Origin: JAAXGX01 sp965221595
Lineage (GTDB): Bacteria; Acidobacteriota; Vicinamibacteria; Vicinamibacterales; UBA8438
NCBI GenBank assembly: GCA_965221595.1
Contig: OZ244900.1
Location: 1,674,001-1,738,000 of the forward strand
Direction of reading: 5' to 3'
DNA: 64,000 bases
In this document: positions 62,247 to 64,000 of the stretch, piece by piece
Layout: each line of letters begins with the position of its first letter
Position numbering within the stretch: the stretch's first letter is position 1
Position numbers and translations under genes: made by a program
Notes under the pieces: model-generated
Database searches by the model: none
What the model saw: the letters and a program-made list of their open reading frames with translations, nothing else
Told to the model about the DNA's origin: nothing

Positions 62247-62255
62247 CGGTGCGCG

Positions 62256-63062
62256 GTGGGCTATAGCAGCAATCTGGAGGCGCGGCTGGCGCGCAAGGTG
62301 ACTCGCGCGATCTCGACGTTCGATCTGATCGAGGACGGGGATCGCGTGCTGGTCGGCCTGTCGGGCGGCAAGGACAGTTGGGCACTGATGCAGCTGTTGG
62401 ACGTGCTGCGCCGCCGGGCCCCGGTCGACTTCACGCTGGTCGCGGTCAACGTCGATTCCGGCTACGCCGGCTACCGGCACGACGCGATCACCCGCGCCTG
62501 CAGCGAGCGGGGCTGGGAGTGCCGCATCGAGCATACGGCCATCGGCGAGATCATGGACGACGTGCTGGCGGCCGACGCGACGCCCTGCTCGCTCTGTGCC
62601 CGGCTGCGGCGCGGCGTGCTGTACCGGCTCGCCGCCGACCTGGGCGCCACCAAGATCGCTCTCGGGCACCACGCGGACGACTTCGTCGAGACGCTGCTGC
62701 TGAACCTGTTCTTTGCCGGGAGCCTCAAGGCCATGCCCGCGCGTCTGGTCTCCGACGACGGCCGCCACGTGGTGATTCGCCCCCTCGTGTACGTGGCCGA
62801 GGACGAGGCGCGGGCCTACACGCGCGCCAGCGAGCTGCCGGTCATCGGCTGTTGCTGCCCGGTCTGCGGGGACCTGAGCCTGAAGCGCCAGCGCATCAAA
62901 CGCCTCTTGCTCGACTTCGACCGCGAGCACCCCGGCGTCAAGAGTTCCATGCTCAAGGCACTCGGGAACGTCGCGCCGCGGCACTTGCTCGACACCCGTC
63001 TCAATCCGGTCGCCGAGCTGCGGGCACGGGTCGCCGGCGACCTGGAGCGCGCCGCCTCCTAG
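62256..63062 (+). CDS. ttcA: TtcA-family tRNA 2-thiolation protein
   Basis: The 268-residue protein has the PP-loop VGLSGGKDSWAL (33-44), the Fe-S ligand cysteines CSLC (111-114) and a third cluster GCCCPVCG (198-205), and the HHADDFVETLLLN block (138-150). These are TtcA hallmarks: an ATP-dependent [4Fe-4S] enzyme that puts sulfur on C32 of tRNA. The GTG start follows TAGACT by nine bases. The gene is divergent from the DegT gene. Confidence 0.92.
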   Translation: MGYSSNLEARLARKVTRAISTFDLIEDGDRVLVGLSGGKDSWALMQLLDVLRRRAPVDFTLVAVNVDSGYAGYRHDAITRACSERGWECRIEHTAIGEIMDDVLAADATPCSLCARLRRGVLYRLAADLGATKIALGHHADDFVETLLLNLFFAGSLKAMPARLVSDDGRHVVIRPLVYVAEDEARAYTRASELPVIGCCCPVCGDLSLKRQRIKRLLLDFDREHPGVKSSMLKALGNVAPRHLLDTRLNPVAELRARVAGDLERAAS

Positions 63063-63262
63063 CAGCCCGTGGCAAGAGTCCCGCTGCATGCGACGGACGG
63101 TGCATCCGGTCTGACTGGGTTGTTCCCCGGTCGCATATGCTCCGGAGGCTCCCTCGGCACGCCTTGTCAGTCCGGTGCCTCGCTCGTCGCGGTGCGACGC
63201 GGGGTTTCACCACGGACTGCCAGCGGCATGCGAGCCCGGGTTTGCCGCACCAGCCGGACCCG

Positions 63263-63727
63263 ATGCGAGTCGTGCTGCAGCGTGTGAGCTCCGCGCGCGT
63301 CAGCGCCGGTGGCCGCCGGCTCGGCAGCATCCGGCGCGGGCTGCTCGCGCTGGTCGGCGTGCGGCGCGACGATGGTCTCGCCGACGTGGCGTATCTGGCG
63401 CGCAAGATCGGACAGTTGCGGGTGTTCGAAGACGAGGCCGGGCGGATGGCGCGCTCGCTCATCGACATCGGCGGGGAGCTGCTTGTCGTTTCCCAGTTCA
63501 CGCTGTACGGCGATTGCCGCAAGGGCCGGCGGCCCTCGTTCGATCGGGCGGCCCCGCCCGCCGCGGCGCGCGTGGTCTACGAGGACCTCGTCGCGGCCCT
63601 GCGGGAGACCGGCCTGACGGTCCGCACGGGTGAATTCCAGGCGCTTATGCGCGTCGAGCTGGTCAACGACGGTCCGGTGACACTGCTGCTCGACAGCGAC
63701 CATCGGCGACGGCGCGATGCGGAGTGA
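63263..63727 (+). CDS. dtd: D-aminoacyl-tRNA deacylase
   Basis: The 154-residue protein has the DTD signatures MRVVLQRVSSARVS at the start, LALVGVRRDD, RKIGQLRVFEDEAGRM, the catalytic-site loop SQFTLYGDCRKGRRPSF (about 78-94), and the C-terminal gly-cisPro-type loop NDGPVTLLLDS (about 137-147). It removes D-amino acids or Gly from mischarged tRNA. Start ATG at 63263; the product has normal length. The stop overlaps the next gene by 11 bases. A 200-base gap separates it from ttcA. Confidence 0.95.
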   Translation: MRVVLQRVSSARVSAGGRRLGSIRRGLLALVGVRRDDGLADVAYLARKIGQLRVFEDEAGRMARSLIDIGGELLVVSQFTLYGDCRKGRRPSFDRAAPPAAARVVYEDLVAALRETGLTVRTGEFQALMRVELVNDGPVTLLLDSDHRRRRDAE

Positions 63728-64000
63728 TCCGGCAGTCTACGTGCTGGCGCTTGCCGCCCTGCTGCCGGTACTGTGCGCCGGCCCGGCCGCCGCACAACAG
63801 CGCCCGCTGCTGACCGAGGATCCCGAGTCGATCGGCGCCGGCATGATGCTGCTCGAAGGCGGATTCGACTACACCTGGGAGCAGCCCTATCCGGTCTCGG
63901 GACTGCGCGGGAACCGACTGCGGACGCCGCTGCTGGGCGTGAGCTTCGGCGTCAGCTCGATTGCCGAGGTCCAGATCGACGGAATCTCCTACCAGCGGCT
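63717..64000 (+). CDS. Exported protein, 5' end only (cut by window edge)
   Basis: From the ATG at 63717 the frame stays open to the window end (94 codons). It begins with a signal peptide (about 7-26, ending AAAQQ). The mature N-terminus reads RPLLTEDPESIGAGMMLLEGGFDYTWEQPYPVSGLRGNRLRTPLLGVSFGVSSIAEVQIDG. The E-x-x-x-x-x-x-x-G-x-x-x-L-E-G-G-x-D-Y start is common in outer-membrane barrel (transporter-like) proteins, but too little is present for a family. It overlaps the dtd gene by 11 bases, and so is probably cotranslated with it. Confidence 0.6.
   Translation, partial: MRSDPAVYVLALAALLPVLCAGPAAAQQRPLLTEDPESIGAGMMLLEGGFDYTWEQPYPVSGLRGNRLRTPLLGVSFGVSSIAEVQIDGISYQR

Overview
The window is one contiguous, gene-dense stretch of very GC-rich (about 70% by eye) bacterial chromosome. 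The gene set points to Acidobacteriota, most likely a Vicinamibacteria-type lineage. It has a haem-bearing DUF1592/DUF1588 protein next to an exported ankyrin protein, a large carboxypeptidase-regulatory-domain TonB receptor of the Oar type, DUF3179 and Abhydrolase_10-type secreted proteins, LVIVD and YncE-like propellers, and a full cytochrome c maturation set. This placement is inference from gene content, since no rRNA is present. No insertion sequence, transposase, integrase or CRISPR array was seen. One tRNA gene (tRNA-Phe, GAA) is present.

Layout. 1-12.3 kb: a DUF1592 cytochrome-like protein (cut by the window edge), ankyrin protein, citryl-CoA lyase-like enzyme, hypoxanthine phosphoribosyltransferase, DUF3179 protein, a peroxiredoxin with an in-frame UGA at its peroxidatic position (probable selenoprotein), TatA, a DASS-family anion transporter, a degenerate HtrA/PDZ protein and a tandem-duplicated cytochrome c. 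12.4-19.2 kb: a two-TM unknown, then a minus-strand run of P5C dehydrogenase, HisC, exported peptidase-like hydrolase, LigT-like phosphoesterase, AhpD-like lipoprotein and VKOR, followed by tRNA-Phe. 19.2-35.8 kb: two TonB receptors, an EVE-domain/membrane fusion protein and its exported paralogue, an Abhydrolase_10 protein, epoxide hydrolase, a lipoprotein, an exported methyltransferase and a PYROXD2-like oxidoreductase. 35.9-46.4 kb: an M16 protease pair, FtsB/DivIC, RecA, two secreted propeller proteins, thiolase, a DciA-like protein and Maf. 46.4-53.8 kb: the cytochrome c maturation (ccm) cluster. 53.8-64 kb: an unknown gene, a DnaQ-type exonuclease, AroK-AroA, a serine-kinase-type anti-sigma ATPase, an inositol-monophosphatase family enzyme, an outer-membrane barrel, a DedA protein, a GT2 glycosyltransferase, a DegT aminotransferase, TtcA, DTD and the start of an exported protein.

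How the parts work together. The ccm cluster would attach haem to the multiple exported CxxCH proteins encoded here. VKOR, peroxiredoxin and the AhpD-like lipoprotein fit extracytoplasmic thiol and peroxide chemistry. The exported hydrolases, receptors and propellers suggest a heterotroph taking up polymer breakdown products. The most interesting points are: (1) the UGA-containing peroxiredoxin with a perfect hairpin just downstream; (2) a variant ccm system with a CxxxY CcmE and a CcmF-CcmH fusion carrying an unusual cysteine cluster; (3) an EVE domain fused to a membrane segment and an exported domain; (4) a recurrent TAnnnT-N6-9-start codon arrangement implying widespread leaderless transcription; (5) a clean recA promoter overlapped by a palindrome that may be an SOS operator.
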